41,199 nucleotides of DNA, taken from assembly GCA_024637135.1 (NCBI GenBank), contig JAGXFT010000028.1, forward strand, positions 1-41,199, written 5' to 3'. Shown here piece after piece: positions 7,295-15,914 of the stretch. The translations under genes and the position numbers were made by a program. Source of the stretch: Nitriliruptorales bacterium (GTDB lineage: Bacteria; Actinomycetota; Nitriliruptoria; Nitriliruptorales; Nitriliruptoraceae). The notes beneath the pieces were generated by a model. It made no database searches and was not told the origin of the DNA. It was given only the letters and a program-made list of their open reading frames with translations. Numbering within the stretch: position 1 is the stretch's first letter; every line of letters starts with the position of its first letter.

Positions 7295-8302
7295 GTGACC
7301 GTCCTCGCCAGTGCGGTCGCGAGCGTCGTCTCGGTGCTGGCCAGTCGCCGCGTCGGGACGCGCTGGCGGGAGGGTGGCCGGGCCCATCCGGCCATGCTCG
7401 CGTGGGCGATCGGCCTCGGGATGGTGGGCATCGCCGCGGTCGCGTTGCTGGTCGGGTCCGCGACCGGCTTCAGCCGGCCGCTCTACCGCTTCTACCACCT
7501 GTTCGGCGCGGTCCTCGACCTTCCGTGGCTGGCCCTGGGCGTGGTCCTGCTCAACAGCCGGGACCGAGTGGCCTCGCGAGCGACCGGGGCGGCCGTGGCC
7601 CTGCTGTTCCTGGTGCTGCTGCCGGCGGCCCTGCGGGCCGAGCCGCTGTCGCTGGTCGCGGCACTGCTGGCCGTGTCGTGGTCGGCAGTGCTGCTGGACG
7701 GCGAGCCGACCCGGGTCCGGATCGGGTCGAGCGTGGTGGTGTTCGGGTTCTCGCTGCTGGCCCTGACGGTCGTGCTGCCGGCGGGTTTCACCGGTCCGCT
7801 GGAGACGGCCGGGCTCCCGCCGGCGGCCGACGTGCTCCCGGCCGTCAGCCGCGGCTTCGCCCTGGCGGGGACGGTCGTCGGTGCGGTGGTGGGCATCGTG
7901 GGGGCGGTGGCGGCGGCCGGCCACCTGTTGTGGCAGCACGCCGAGCGGGCCGAGACGGCGTCGCCGGTGCTCGGGGACCAGCCGGCACCGGCTGCCGGCG
8001 CCCGCTGGGACTGGCAGGCGCCGGGTCCCGGCCCGGTGCGGGACCGGGCCGTCGCGAACCTGTTGGTCGCCACGGGCGTCTCGCTCGTGGCCGGTGGTGC
8101 CGGCGTGGCCTCGTTCCTGGGTGCGATCACGGCGGACGCCGTCGGGATCACGGTGGGGGTGGTGCTGGTGGCGGCCGGTGTCCAGCGTGCGGTGTCGGGG
8201 CGAGCCGGTGGCCCGCTCGGGGTCGCGACGGTCCCGTCGGTGTCGCCGGCGACGGCTGCGGGGGAGCGACCCGACCCGGGATCCGGTCCCGTGTCCGGAT
8301 GA
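7295..8302 (+). CDS. Polytopic membrane protein of unknown function
   Basis: I do not recognise this 335-residue protein. About eight hydrophobic segments can be drawn (roughly 33-54, 68-87, 94-112, 117-134, 142-163, 188-210, 250-270, 278-297). A hydrophilic loop after the sixth carries GARWDWQAPGPGP. The motif RPLYRFYHLFGAVLDLPWLALG between helices one and two is the most distinctive part. There are no conserved cysteines or obvious catalytic residues. The GTG start follows AGGGG at a good distance. Its stop overlaps the next ATG by 4 nt, so it is coupled to a thioredoxin-fold protein, and this unit sits immediately before rex; a link to redox or respiration is a guess from context. Confidence 0.65.
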   Translation: MTVLASAVASVVSVLASRRVGTRWREGGRAHPAMLAWAIGLGMVGIAAVALLVGSATGFSRPLYRFYHLFGAVLDLPWLALGVVLLNSRDRVASRATGAAVALLFLVLLPAALRAEPLSLVAALLAVSWSAVLLDGEPTRVRIGSSVVVFGFSLLALTVVLPAGFTGPLETAGLPPAADVLPAVSRGFALAGTVVGAVVGIVGAVAAAGHLLWQHAERAETASPVLGDQPAPAAGARWDWQAPGPGPVRDRAVANLLVATGVSLVAGGAGVASFLGAITADAVGITVGVVLVAAGVQRAVSGRAGGPLGVATVPSVSPATAAGERPDPGSGPVSG

Positions 8303-8622
8303 CGGATCGGCCCGTGGTGACGGTCTACACGCGGGCCGGCTGCGGGCTGTGTGCGACGGCCGAGGACCTGGTCGCCCGGGAGGCCCGCCGGGCCGACGTG
8401 GTGCTGGTCGACGTCGATGGCGATCCCGACCTGCAACGGGCCTACAACGTGCGAGTCCCGGTGGTCGCGGTCGACGGCCGGGAGGTCGCCGAGGTCGTGG
8501 TCCGGCCGGGCGAGGTGCGAGCGGCGGTCCGGGCCGCACGACGGGCCCGCCGCCGCGGCGGCCGTGGTGGCGCGGGGCGGCGTGGGGGACCTCCCCGGCA
8601 GCCCGACGATCCACCCACGTGA
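8299..8622 (+). CDS. Glutaredoxin-like thiol-disulfide protein
   Basis: Small cytosolic thioredoxin-fold protein (107 residues) of the glutaredoxin-like DUF836 type. Beta-strand VVTVYTRAG is followed by the redox motif C-G-L-C (near residues 16-19). A second beta-alpha unit leads to RVPVVAVDG, which has the cis-proline position before the last strands. The final 25 residues are Arg/Gly/Pro-rich and probably disordered. The ATG overlaps the upstream membrane protein stop by 4 nt. Expected role: thiol-disulfide exchange with a partner not identifiable here. Its neighbour downstream is Rex, which supports a redox-linked gene group. Confidence 0.75.
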   Translation: MTDRPVVTVYTRAGCGLCATAEDLVAREARRADVVLVDVDGDPDLQRAYNVRVPVVAVDGREVAEVVVRPGEVRAAVRAARRARRRGGRGGAGRRGGPPRQPDDPPT

Positions 8623-8659
8623 GGGCGGCGGGCCGTCGGGGGCGTGGGACCCACCTCCC

Positions 8660-8665
8660 TACACT
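8660..8665 (+). promoter_or_regulatory. rex: Possible -10 box (TACACT) before rex
   Basis: TACACT fits TANNNT and lies 91 bp before the Rex start. I looked for the Rex operator half-sites (TGTGA...TCACA) here and did not find them. Confidence 0.35.
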
Positions 8666-8755
8666 GGTTGCCGTCACGACCCTCGTCGACGCCGACGGTG
8701 GCGTCGTGCCACGGGTCCGCGCAGGTCGTCGATCGCGCGTGCCGTTGGAGACACG

Positions 8756-9418
8756 ATGTCGCGTTCGATCCCCGAGGCAACGGTGGCCAGGCTGCCGCTG
8801 TACCTCCAGGCATTGGTCGAATCGTCGGAGAATGCCGTCCACACCATCTCGTCGACGGCACTGGCCGACAAGTCGGGCGTGAACGCCGCCATCGTGCGCA
8901 AGGACCTGTCCCAACTCGGCGCCTTCGGCACCCGTGGCGTGGGCTATCGCGTCGGGGAACTGATCGACGAGATCTCGGAGGTCCTCGGCCTGAACCGGGA
9001 CCGGGCCCTGGTCATCGTGGGGATCGGGAACCTGGGTCGCGCGCTCGCCAACTACGACGGGTTCCAGCGACGCGGGTTCGACGTCGTCGGGTTGTTCGAC
9101 GACGCGGACGACAAGATCGGCACGACCCTGGGCGACCTGCAGGTGGAACCGGTCGACGTGCTGGACGAGGCCGTCACGGCCCGCGGTGCCACGATCGCCG
9201 TCGTCGCCACGCCGGCCCAGCACGCCCAGGACATCGTCGACCGGCTGGTGGCGGTGGGGGTCACCGCGATCCTCAACTTCGCCCCGACCCACCTCGAGAC
9301 ACCGGAGCACGTCGCCGTGCGCAAGGTCGACGTGTCGACCGAACTCCAGATCCTGAGTTTCTACGAACAGCTCTACGCCACCCCCGGACCGGAGCGACAG
9401 GTCGCGACCGGCCCGTGA
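8756..9418 (+). CDS. rex: Redox-sensing transcriptional repressor Rex
   Basis: Rex senses the NADH/NAD+ ratio: it binds operators upstream of respiratory genes when NADH is low and leaves when NADH binds. The 220 residues show the family layout: an N-terminal winged helix (about 1-80) containing KDLSQLGAFGTRGVGY, then a Rossmann domain with VIVGIGNLGRAL (about 85-97) for NAD(H), and the C-terminal domain-swapped helix ending SFYEQLYA. The ATG at 8756 follows GGAG at a good distance. It is followed by hemA, as in other actinobacteria, where Rex also controls cytochrome bd and haem genes. cydAB and hem genes are in this window, so they are natural targets, but no operator was seen by eye. Confidence 0.95.
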   Translation: MSRSIPEATVARLPLYLQALVESSENAVHTISSTALADKSGVNAAIVRKDLSQLGAFGTRGVGYRVGELIDEISEVLGLNRDRALVIVGIGNLGRALANYDGFQRRGFDVVGLFDDADDKIGTTLGDLQVEPVDVLDEAVTARGATIAVVATPAQHAQDIVDRLVAVGVTAILNFAPTHLETPEHVAVRKVDVSTELQILSFYEQLYATPGPERQVATGP

Positions 9419-9441
9419 CCATCGGCCGGGGGTATCAGCGC

Positions 9442-9475
9442 CGGGGCGTGACGGCTCCCGTGGACGCACGCCCCG
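9442..9475 (+). terminator. 9-bp GC-rich hairpin after rex
   Basis: CGGGGCGTG (9442-9450) pairs perfectly with CACGCCCCG (9467-9475) across a 16-nt loop, 23 nt after the rex stop. There is no T-tract, which is usual for terminators in GC-rich actinobacteria. Confidence 0.45.
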
Positions 9476-9559
9476 CGTGACACCGAACGGCGCGAGGGCG
9501 CCGACCTGACCATCCCATGACGAACACCGGGAGCCGCCGGGGACCGGGGCGGTGCTCGA

Positions 9560-9565
9560 TAGACT
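9560..9565 (+). promoter_or_regulatory. hemA: Possible -10 box (TAGACT) before hemA
   Basis: TAGACT fits TANNNT. It would give a leader of about 130 nt before hemA, which holds no obvious riboswitch or second start. The hemA ribosome site is GAAGAAGG just upstream of 9704. Confidence 0.4.
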
Positions 9566-9703
9566 GTCGGATCGATCGCGATCCACGCCCGTCGACGGTC
9601 CGCGCCCCGTCCGTCCCGGCTCCATGCCCGGCACCACGCCCGGCAGCACGCCCGATCAGGGCGACCGCTCGACCGCCATGCGACACCTCCTGAAGAAGGC
9701 GCC

Positions 9704-10975
9704 ATGTCCCTCCTCGTCGTCGGTGCCAGCCACCGCAGCAGCGATCTCGAGTTGCTGGAACGGCTGGCCGTGCCGGCCGACGAGCGCCGCAAGGTCCTGC
9801 GGGAACTGGTCGACCTGGAGCACGTGCTCGAAGCCGTCGTGCTCTCGACCTGCAACCGCGTCGAGGTGTACGTCGACCTCGCGAAGTTCCACCCCGGACT
9901 GGACGAGGTCACGTCCTACCTCGCCGCCCGCGCCGGGGACCGGGCCGACGACTTCCTGGACTCCCACGAGGTCGCCTACGACCTGGACGTGGCCACCCAC
10001 CTGTTCCGGGTGGCGGGCGGCGTCGAGTCGATGGTCGTCGGGGAACGCCAGATCGCCATGCAGGTGCGCGACGCGATGGAACTGGCGCGCCACGAAGGCA
10101 CCGCGCGACGCATGTTGCAACGTCTGTTCCGCCAGTCCGTGCGAGTCGGCCGACGGCTCCGCCACGAGACCGCCATCAGCGCCGGTGGCTCCTCGATGGT
10201 CGAGGTCGCGCTGGCCACGGTCGCCGAGCAGCAGGTCCTGCCCGACCACCCCGCCAGCCTGATCGTGGGTGCCGGCAAGGTCGGCAGCCTCGCGGCCCAA
10301 CGACTGGCCGCCGGCGACGACCTGTGCGTGTGGAACCGGTCGGCCGACAAGGCTGCCCGCCTGGCGGCCCGCCACGGCGCCACGGTGGTCGACGACCTCG
10401 TCGCCGGGATCGCCGCCGCCGACCTGGTCGTGTGCACCACCGGGGCCGCGACCCCGCTGCTGACCCGCGACACCGTCGGTTCGCGTGGCGACCGTCCCCT
10501 GGTCGTGGTCGACCTCGCGATGCCGCACAACGTCGAGCGCGACGTCGCGGACCTCCCGGGCGTGCGCGTCGTCGGCCTCGCCGAGGTCCGCGCCGCCGCC
10601 GACCAGACGCTGCAGGACGGGGTGTTGCGCGAGGCGCTCGACCTGGTGGACGACGAGGTCGCCGGGTTCTCGGCCTGGATGTCCGCGATCGAGGTCGCGC
10701 CCACGATCCGGGCGCTGCGCCGGCGCGCCGAGTCCGTCCGCACCGACGAACTCCAACGTCTCGCCAGCCGGCTCGCGACCCTGTCCGACGACCAGCGCCA
10801 GGCCGTCGACGCGCTGACCGAGGGCATCCTCAACACGCTGCTCCACCAGCCCACGATCCGGCTGAAGGAGCGCGCTGACGACGGCACCGCCCAGGTGGTC
10901 GTCGACGCCCTGCGCGACCTGTTCGACCTCGACGACGGTCCGGTCCCGCCGGCGTCCGCGGGCACCCCGGGATGA
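9704..10975 (+). CDS. hemA: Glutamyl-tRNA reductase
   Basis: First committed step of the C5 haem pathway: reduces glutamyl-tRNA(Glu) with NADPH to glutamate-1-semialdehyde, which HemL converts to 5-aminolevulinate. 423 residues, normal length. The N-terminal GASHRS and STCNRVEVY hold the catalytic cysteine (C50). GERQI near residue 112 belongs to the substrate-recognition core. The NADPH domain begins at LIVGAGKVGSLAA (about 187). The C-terminal helical dimerisation domain ends the protein. Where many homologues have QILGQVK, this one reads QIAMQVRDA, a mild deviation. The stop overlaps hemC by 4 nt, so it heads the hemA-C-D operon. Confidence 0.96.
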   Translation: MSLLVVGASHRSSDLELLERLAVPADERRKVLRELVDLEHVLEAVVLSTCNRVEVYVDLAKFHPGLDEVTSYLAARAGDRADDFLDSHEVAYDLDVATHLFRVAGGVESMVVGERQIAMQVRDAMELARHEGTARRMLQRLFRQSVRVGRRLRHETAISAGGSSMVEVALATVAEQQVLPDHPASLIVGAGKVGSLAAQRLAAGDDLCVWNRSADKAARLAARHGATVVDDLVAGIAAADLVVCTTGAATPLLTRDTVGSRGDRPLVVVDLAMPHNVERDVADLPGVRVVGLAEVRAAADQTLQDGVLREALDLVDDEVAGFSAWMSAIEVAPTIRALRRRAESVRTDELQRLASRLATLSDDQRQAVDALTEGILNTLLHQPTIRLKERADDGTAQVVVDALRDLFDLDDGPVPPASAGTPG

Positions 10976-11922
10976 CCTGGCGGATCGCCACCCGACGCTC
11001 CACGCTGGCCCAGACCCAGGCACGACAGGTCGGCGACGCGCTCCAGTCCGTGTCCGGTCGCGACGTCGAACTCGTCGCGCTGTCCAGCACCGGGGACGAC
11101 CACCCCGAGCGCGCGGTCGAGGCCTTCGACGCCAAGGGCATCTTCGTCGACTCGATCCGCCGGGCGGTGCTGGACGGCGACTGCCACCTGGCCGTGCACT
11201 CCTACAAGGACCTGCCGACCGCGCCCGCCGAGGGCCTGGTCGTGCCCGTCGTGCCCCGTCGGGTGGATCCGCGCGACGCGCTCGTGACCCGGGCCGGCTG
11301 GCGGCTGGTGGACCTGCCCCGCGATCGCACGGTCACGATCGGAACCTCGTCCGCCCGCCGCCGGGCCCAGGTCAGCCGCGCACGTCGCGACGTCCTGGTC
11401 CAGCCGTTGCGGGGCAACGTCGAGACCCGCGTGCGCCACGTGGCCGAGGGCACCCTCGACGGCGTGGTGGTGGCGTTCGCGGGGCTGTTGCGACTGGGCC
11501 CGTCGCTGGCCGACCTGTTGGACGAGGTGACGCCCGTCCCGCTCGAGCACGGGGAGATGCTGCACTCGCCGGCACAGGGGGCGCTGGCCCTGGAGTGTCG
11601 GACCGACGACCTCGAGACCCAGACCGCCCTGCGCCTGCTCGACCACCGCGAGAGCCGCCTGACGGTGCGTGCGGAACGGGGGCTGCTGGCCAACCTCGAA
11701 GGTGGGTGCACGGCCCCGATCGGCGCCCACGCCGCGATCGTCCACGACGGGCCGACGCCACAGGTCGAACTGCTCGGGCTGCTGTCGGACGGGACCGGCA
11801 CGAACATGGCACGGACGTCCCAGCGCGGCGCGGTCACGGAACTGCCCGAACTGGCGGCCGCGGTGGCGTCCAGCCTCCGGTCCGCCACCGGGATCACGGC
11901 CCCGGAGGAGTCGGACCGATGA
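10972..11922 (+). CDS. hemC: Porphobilinogen deaminase (hydroxymethylbilane synthase)
   Basis: Polymerises four porphobilinogens into hydroxymethylbilane in the cytosol. 316 residues. The start IATRRSTLAQTQA matches the family's substrate-binding N-terminus. KDLPTAPAEGL, TIGTSSARRRAQ and RGNVETR carry the conserved lysine and arginines. The dipyrromethane cofactor cysteine is C246 in EGGCTAPIGA. The ATG overlaps the hemA stop and its own stop overlaps hemD, both by 4 nt, so HemA, HemC and HemD are translationally coupled. Confidence 0.96.
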   Translation: MTWRIATRRSTLAQTQARQVGDALQSVSGRDVELVALSSTGDDHPERAVEAFDAKGIFVDSIRRAVLDGDCHLAVHSYKDLPTAPAEGLVVPVVPRRVDPRDALVTRAGWRLVDLPRDRTVTIGTSSARRRAQVSRARRDVLVQPLRGNVETRVRHVAEGTLDGVVVAFAGLLRLGPSLADLLDEVTPVPLEHGEMLHSPAQGALALECRTDDLETQTALRLLDHRESRLTVRAERGLLANLEGGCTAPIGAHAAIVHDGPTPQVELLGLLSDGTGTNMARTSQRGAVTELPELAAAVASSLRSATGITAPEESDR

Positions 11923-12734
11923 GCACCCGGGCGGTGCCGGACCGGATCGACCCGGGCCCACTGGCCGGGCGCCGCGTGCTGGTGGCCCGGGCCGTCCACC
12001 AGCAGGGTGGCCTGTCCGACCGCCTGCGGACGCTGGGCGCCGACCCGGTCGAGGTTCCCCTGTTGGCGATCGAACCGCCGGCCGACGACGGCATGGCCCT
12101 GCGTGCGGCGGCCCGGGACCTCGCCGCCGGTCGCATTGGGGTGGTCGGCATCACCTCGCCCAACGGCGCGGCGGCGTTGGTCGCGGTGGCCGACGAGGTG
12201 GTCGGTGCCCGCGAGGCCCTCGCGACGGCCTGGGTCGGCTGCGTCGGCCCCGGGACGGCTCGACGGTTCGTCGAGGTCGCCGGGCGTGAGCCCGACCTGG
12301 TCGCGCCCGTGCACACGACCGCCGGGCTGGGCGCGGCCTTCCCCGCTCCCGACGACATCGGGCGTGGTGATCGCGTCCTGCTGCCGCGGGCCGACATCGC
12401 CTCGTCGGAACTGCCCGCGGCGCTGGCCGACGGCGGCTGGCGGGTGGACGACGTCCATGCCTACCGCACCCGGCTGGTGACCGACCTGCCCGACGACGTG
12501 CTCGACCGGCTCGGTAGTGGCGCGATCGATGCGGTCGCGGCCGGGTCGCCGTCGACGGTGGACGCACTGGTCGCGGCGCTGGACGGCCGCGACCTGCGGG
12601 CGCTGCTGGTCTCGATCGGCCCGGTGACGTCCGCCCGTGCCCGCCAGCACGACCTGGGCGTGGCGGCCGAGGCCGATCCGCACGACCTCGACGGCCTCGT
12701 GCTGGCCGTCACCACCGCCCTCGGTGCGGCCTGA
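11919..12734 (+). CDS. hemD: Uroporphyrinogen-III synthase
   Basis: Closes and rearranges hydroxymethylbilane to uroporphyrinogen III. The family is poorly conserved, so the call rests on fold-level signs and position. The 271 residues start GRRVLVARAVHQQGGLSDRL. Further signs are GITSPNGAAAL in the first half, VGPGTARRF before the inter-domain linker, LPRADIASSELPAAL and VHAYRT. SPSTVDAL in the last third is the typical HemD active-region signature. Sitting directly after hemC with a 4-nt overlap makes the assignment firm. It is a stand-alone HemD, not fused to a methyltransferase. Confidence 0.92.
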   Translation: MSTRAVPDRIDPGPLAGRRVLVARAVHQQGGLSDRLRTLGADPVEVPLLAIEPPADDGMALRAAARDLAAGRIGVVGITSPNGAAALVAVADEVVGAREALATAWVGCVGPGTARRFVEVAGREPDLVAPVHTTAGLGAAFPAPDDIGRGDRVLLPRADIASSELPAALADGGWRVDDVHAYRTRLVTDLPDDVLDRLGSGAIDAVAAGSPSTVDALVAALDGRDLRALLVSIGPVTSARARQHDLGVAAEADPHDLDGLVLAVTTALGAA

Positions 12735-12785
12735 CGGTTCGGTCGCCCGCGGCGCGTGGTCGTCGGTCGTGGGGATCCGACGTCC

Positions 12786-12791
12786 TATCCT
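12786..12791 (+). promoter_or_regulatory. Possible -10 box (TATCCT)
   Basis: TATCCT lies 46 bp before the ATG at 12832 in the only gap of the haem gene group. It may give the YihY-hemB pair its own promoter. Confidence 0.35.
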
Positions 12792-12831
12792 CCGGGGAAG
12801 GTCGTCCGATCCCCACGGAGGCACCCCCCGC

Positions 12832-14076
12832 ATGGCATTCAAGGACCGACTCCTCGGCAACCCCGTCGTCGCCACGATCCTGGCCGTCCAGAAGCGCACC
12901 AAGGCCGACGCCGCCGACCAGTTCGCGGCGTCCATCGGCTTCTTCGGGTTCGTGTCACTGATCCCGCTGATCGTCATCGCCGTCGCGATCACCGGCCTGG
13001 TGGTGGGCGACGACCCCGTCCGCATCGCCGACATCGCCACCCGCATCGGCAACGCGATCCCGGGGCTGGCCTCCAACGAGGGCCTGCAGAGCACGATCAA
13101 CGGCATCGTGGACAACGGCGGCAGCATCGGGCTGATCGGTGGCGTCACCCTGCTGCTGGCCGGGCTGCGCGTCACCAACTCGCTCCAGACCGCCACCCGG
13201 TTCGTGTTCGACATGCCGCTGGCCGAGGCCAAGGCGCTCAGGTTGCGCGTGTGGCAACTGGCGTCGCTGGTCATCCTGGGCGTGCTGGCGCTGGCCGGCG
13301 TGGCGGTCACCTCGACGGCCGCGTCGATCACCACCACCACGCTGGGTGAACGGTTCGGGATCGGGGCCGCAGTCGCGGCCTTCGCCATCGGTGGTGTGCT
13401 CGACATCCTGCTGTTCTGGGTCGCCTACCGGATCTACACGATCGGCGGGGTCGCCTCGTGGCGCCAGTTGCTGCCGGGGGCGATCCTCGGAGGGCTGGGC
13501 TGGGCGCTGTTGAAGTCCTTCGGGGCGACCTACGCGTCGCGCCAGGCGGCCGGCATCGAACAGAACACGGGTGCGGCCGCGGCCGCCGATCCCAACGCGG
13601 GTGCGGCCGCGGCCGCCGTGATCGCAAGCATCATCGGACTGTTGCTGCTGTTCTACCTGGCCGGCCGCCTGTACGTGTACGGCGCCGAGTTGAGCGCCAC
13701 CATGATGGGCCTGAAGGTCGACGAGCGCGTGGCGACCCGCGCGACGTCGACGGCCGAGGACGACGCGATCGGGACCGTCGACGAGGTCGACGAGGCTGAC
13801 ACGACCGACGTCGCCGACCGGGACGTGGACGCCCGCGATCGTGACGATCGACGCGCGGACACCTCCGGGTCGCTGGCCGATCGGTTCAAGGAACGTGGGG
13901 CGCTGATCGATCCGTCCGTGGTCGAGCCGACGCCGGACGGCACCGGGACCGAGATCGTGCCGTGGCAGGCCCCCGAAGGATCGCGCCTGGACGATCGTCG
14001 GACCCGCCAGGCCGCGGCGTTCGCGGCCTCTGCCGTGGCGGTGGTCACGGCCGGCCTGCTCGGTCGCCGCCGATGA
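12832..14076 (+). CDS. YihY/BrkB-family membrane protein
   Basis: Polytopic membrane protein of the YihY/BrkB (UPF0761) family. Family members were once called ribonuclease BN; they are better described as membrane proteins of unclear function. The N-terminal ADQFAASIGFFGFVSLIPL is the family's first helix. About six helices follow up to LYVYGAELSATMMG near residue 300. A 414-residue length includes a hydrophilic Asp/Arg-rich C-terminal tail and a last hydrophobic stretch (AAFAASAVAVVTAGLLGRRR), an unusual terminal anchor. Residues about 244-263 carry an Ala-rich internal duplication. The ATG at 12832 follows GGAGG. Its stop overlaps hemB by 4 nt, so a YihY protein is coupled to a haem enzyme. 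I see no reason in the sequence for that pairing. Confidence 0.85.
   Translation: MAFKDRLLGNPVVATILAVQKRTKADAADQFAASIGFFGFVSLIPLIVIAVAITGLVVGDDPVRIADIATRIGNAIPGLASNEGLQSTINGIVDNGGSIGLIGGVTLLLAGLRVTNSLQTATRFVFDMPLAEAKALRLRVWQLASLVILGVLALAGVAVTSTAASITTTTLGERFGIGAAVAAFAIGGVLDILLFWVAYRIYTIGGVASWRQLLPGAILGGLGWALLKSFGATYASRQAAGIEQNTGAAAAADPNAGAAAAAVIASIIGLLLLFYLAGRLYVYGAELSATMMGLKVDERVATRATSTAEDDAIGTVDEVDEADTTDVADRDVDARDRDDRRADTSGSLADRFKERGALIDPSVVEPTPDGTGTEIVPWQAPEGSRLDDRRTRQAAAFAASAVAVVTAGLLGRRR
13568..13617 (+). repeat. Tandem 30-bp repeat inside the YihY gene
   Basis: The 20-mer beginning CGGGTGCGGC occurs at 13568-13587 and 13598-13617, in frame. It encodes two copies of an (N-T/A-)G-A-A-A-A-A unit in a loop before the last helices. 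Each copy contains a NotI-type GCGGCCGC palindrome. It looks like recent slippage or duplication. Confidence 0.75.
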
Positions 14077-15089
14077 GCGAGCGCCCGGCCCCGGACCCTG
14101 CTCCCGGTCCCGTGCCCGAGGGGGTGCTGCGCGGGCGGCGGCTGCGACGGACCTCGGCGCTGCGGCGCCTGGTCGCCGAGGTCCGGCTCGACCCTGCCGA
14201 CCTGGTCCTCCCGATCTTCGTCAAGGACGGCATCGACGGGGCGGTGCCGATCTCGTCGATGCCTGGCGTGGCCCAGCACGACGTCGACTCGTCCACCGAC
14301 CTGGTCGCCCGGGCGCTGGAGGTGGGCGTGTCGGCGTTCCTGCTGTTCGGCATCCCGGCCCACAAGGACGAGGTCGGGTCGTCTGGCTGGGACCCGCACG
14401 GTCCCGTCCCCCGGGCGATCCGAGCGATCCGGGACCGCCATGGCGACGCCGCCCTGCTGCTGGCCGACGTGTGCTCGTGCGAGTACACCGACCACGGCCA
14501 CTGCGGGCCGCTGGACGATCACGGTGTGGTCCGCAACGACGCCGCGGTGGCGGGCTACGTACGGGAATCCGTCGCCTACGCCGACGCCGGGGTCGACCTG
14601 CTGGCGCCGTCGGGGATGATGGACGGCCAGGTCGCCGCGATGCGTGCCGGCCTCGACGACGCCGGTCACGGCCGCCTGGGGATCGTCGGCTACGCCGCCA
14701 AGTACCACTCGTCGTTCTACGGGCCGTTCCGCGACGCCGCCGAGTCGGGGATGTCCTTCGGGGACCGCCGCACCCACCAGATGGACCCGGCCAACGCCCG
14801 CGAGGCCACCCGGGAGATCGCCGCCGACGTGGCTGAGGGCGCGGACGCCGTGATCGTCAAGCCGGCCCTGCCGTACCTCGACGTGATCGCGCGGGCCAGG
14901 GCCGTCGTCGACGTCCCCATCATCGGCTACCAGGTGTCCGGCGAGTACGCGATGGTGGCGGCGGCCGACCGGGCCGGGTGGCTGGACGGCGTGGCCGCCA
15001 TGGACGAGTCGCTGACGGCGATCCGTCGGGCCGGCGCGGACGCGGTGATCACCTACGCCGCCATCGACGTCGCGACCAGGCTGGCCTGA
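14073..15089 (+). CDS. hemB: Delta-aminolevulinic acid dehydratase (porphobilinogen synthase)
   Basis: Condenses two 5-aminolevulinates into porphobilinogen. 338 residues, normal length. Schiff-base lysines are K210 in YAAKYHSSFYG and K263 in IVKPALPYLD, spaced as in known enzymes. The metal loop has three cysteines, C134, C136 and C144 (VCSCEYTDHGHCG), which marks the zinc-binding type rather than the Mg-only type. The allosteric and substrate segments RDAAESG and YQVSGEYAM are present. The ATG overlaps the YihY stop by 4 nt, so hemB is expressed with that gene. Confidence 0.96.
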   Translation: MSERPAPDPAPGPVPEGVLRGRRLRRTSALRRLVAEVRLDPADLVLPIFVKDGIDGAVPISSMPGVAQHDVDSSTDLVARALEVGVSAFLLFGIPAHKDEVGSSGWDPHGPVPRAIRAIRDRHGDAALLLADVCSCEYTDHGHCGPLDDHGVVRNDAAVAGYVRESVAYADAGVDLLAPSGMMDGQVAAMRAGLDDAGHGRLGIVGYAAKYHSSFYGPFRDAAESGMSFGDRRTHQMDPANAREATREIAADVAEGADAVIVKPALPYLDVIARARAVVDVPIIGYQVSGEYAMVAAADRAGWLDGVAAMDESLTAIRRAGADAVITYAAIDVATRLA

Positions 15090-15091
15090 GC

Positions 15092-15865
15092 GTGGCCGGC
15101 GTCCGGTCCGATGACCCGACGGGTGGTGGACCGACCGGTGCGGGATGGTTGGCGGAGGTCCCGCTGGCCCATCGTGGCCTCCACGGCGACGGGGTTCCGG
15201 AGAACACGCTGGCGGCGTTCGCGGCCGCGCGTGACGCCGGCGTCGGGGTCGAACTGGACGTGCGCCTGGCCGCCGACGGCGTGCCGATCGTCTTCCACGA
15301 CCGCACCCTGGACCGGCTGGCCGGACGTCCCGGTCCGGTCGGCGTCCACACGTCGGACGACCTGGGTCGCCTGCGGCTGGCCGGGACCGACCAGTGGGTC
15401 CCGACGCTGGCGGCGGTGCTGGACGTCATGGGTGCGCTGGCGGTGATGGTGGAGGTCAAGGCCGACGGGCTGCGTCCCAGTGGCCTGGAGCCTGCTGTCG
15501 CGGCCGTGCTGGCGGGCCACCGCGGCCCCACCTGCATCGCGTCGTTCAACCCACTCAGCGTGCGCTGGTTCCGTCGCCACGCCCCCACCGTCCTGCGGGT
15601 GCTGACATCCGCCCCGTCGGCCATCGAGGTCGCCGGGCGCCACCTGCGCCTGGCCAACCTGCAGTCGGTCGGGCTCGTCGACCCGGCCGCCGTGTCCTAC
15701 GACGTCGGTGGCCTGGACCTGCCGGCCGTCCGACGCCTGCGTGCCGCGGGCATGGTCGTGGTCACCTGGACCGTTCGGACCGCCGACGATCTTGTGACCG
15801 CCCGGGCCGCGGCGGACAACGTGATCTTCGAATCGGTGCCGGTGGCGGACGTGATCGCGGCCTGA
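15092..15865 (+). CDS. Glycerophosphodiester phosphodiesterase
   Basis: Hydrolyses glycerophosphodiesters to glycerol-3-phosphate and an alcohol, using a metal in a TIM barrel. The 257 residues show the GDPD signature: AHRGLHGDGVPENTLAAF with the first catalytic histidine and Glu-Asn, ELDVRLAADGVPIVFHD with metal Glu/Asp and the second catalytic histidine, then VEVKAD with another metal ligand, and VTWTV near the end. No signal peptide is visible, so it is probably cytosolic. The GTG at 15092 lies 3 bp after hemB and could be read from the same transcript. A longer frame upstream would overlap hemB in another frame. Confidence 0.88.
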   Translation: MAGVRSDDPTGGGPTGAGWLAEVPLAHRGLHGDGVPENTLAAFAAARDAGVGVELDVRLAADGVPIVFHDRTLDRLAGRPGPVGVHTSDDLGRLRLAGTDQWVPTLAAVLDVMGALAVMVEVKADGLRPSGLEPAVAAVLAGHRGPTCIASFNPLSVRWFRRHAPTVLRVLTSAPSAIEVAGRHLRLANLQSVGLVDPAAVSYDVGGLDLPAVRRLRAAGMVVVTWTVRTADDLVTARAAADNVIFESVPVADVIAA

Positions 15866-15869
15866 CGAT

Positions 15870-15914
15870 CGGTCCGGGTCCCGCCATCGGGCGCCCCTCG
15901 GGCGACGGGGACCG
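15870..15914. terminator. Weak inverted repeat between convergent genes
   Basis: CGGTCC (15870-15875) pairs with GGACCG (15909-15914) across a GC-rich loop containing a further imperfect GTCCCG/CGGGGAC pairing. It lies between the converging phosphodiesterase and YqeY-like genes. Confidence 0.25.

Noticed and set aside
8623-8755. Rex operator search upstream of rex, hemA, the 20204 gene and cydA
   Set aside because: No convincing TGTGA...TCACA dyad was found by eye. Regulation by Rex stays an inference.
6671-9649. A 992-codon minus-strand open frame
   Set aside because: It is antisense to MFS, membrane protein, glutaredoxin-like and rex genes, which all have clear motifs. Its own translation has none.
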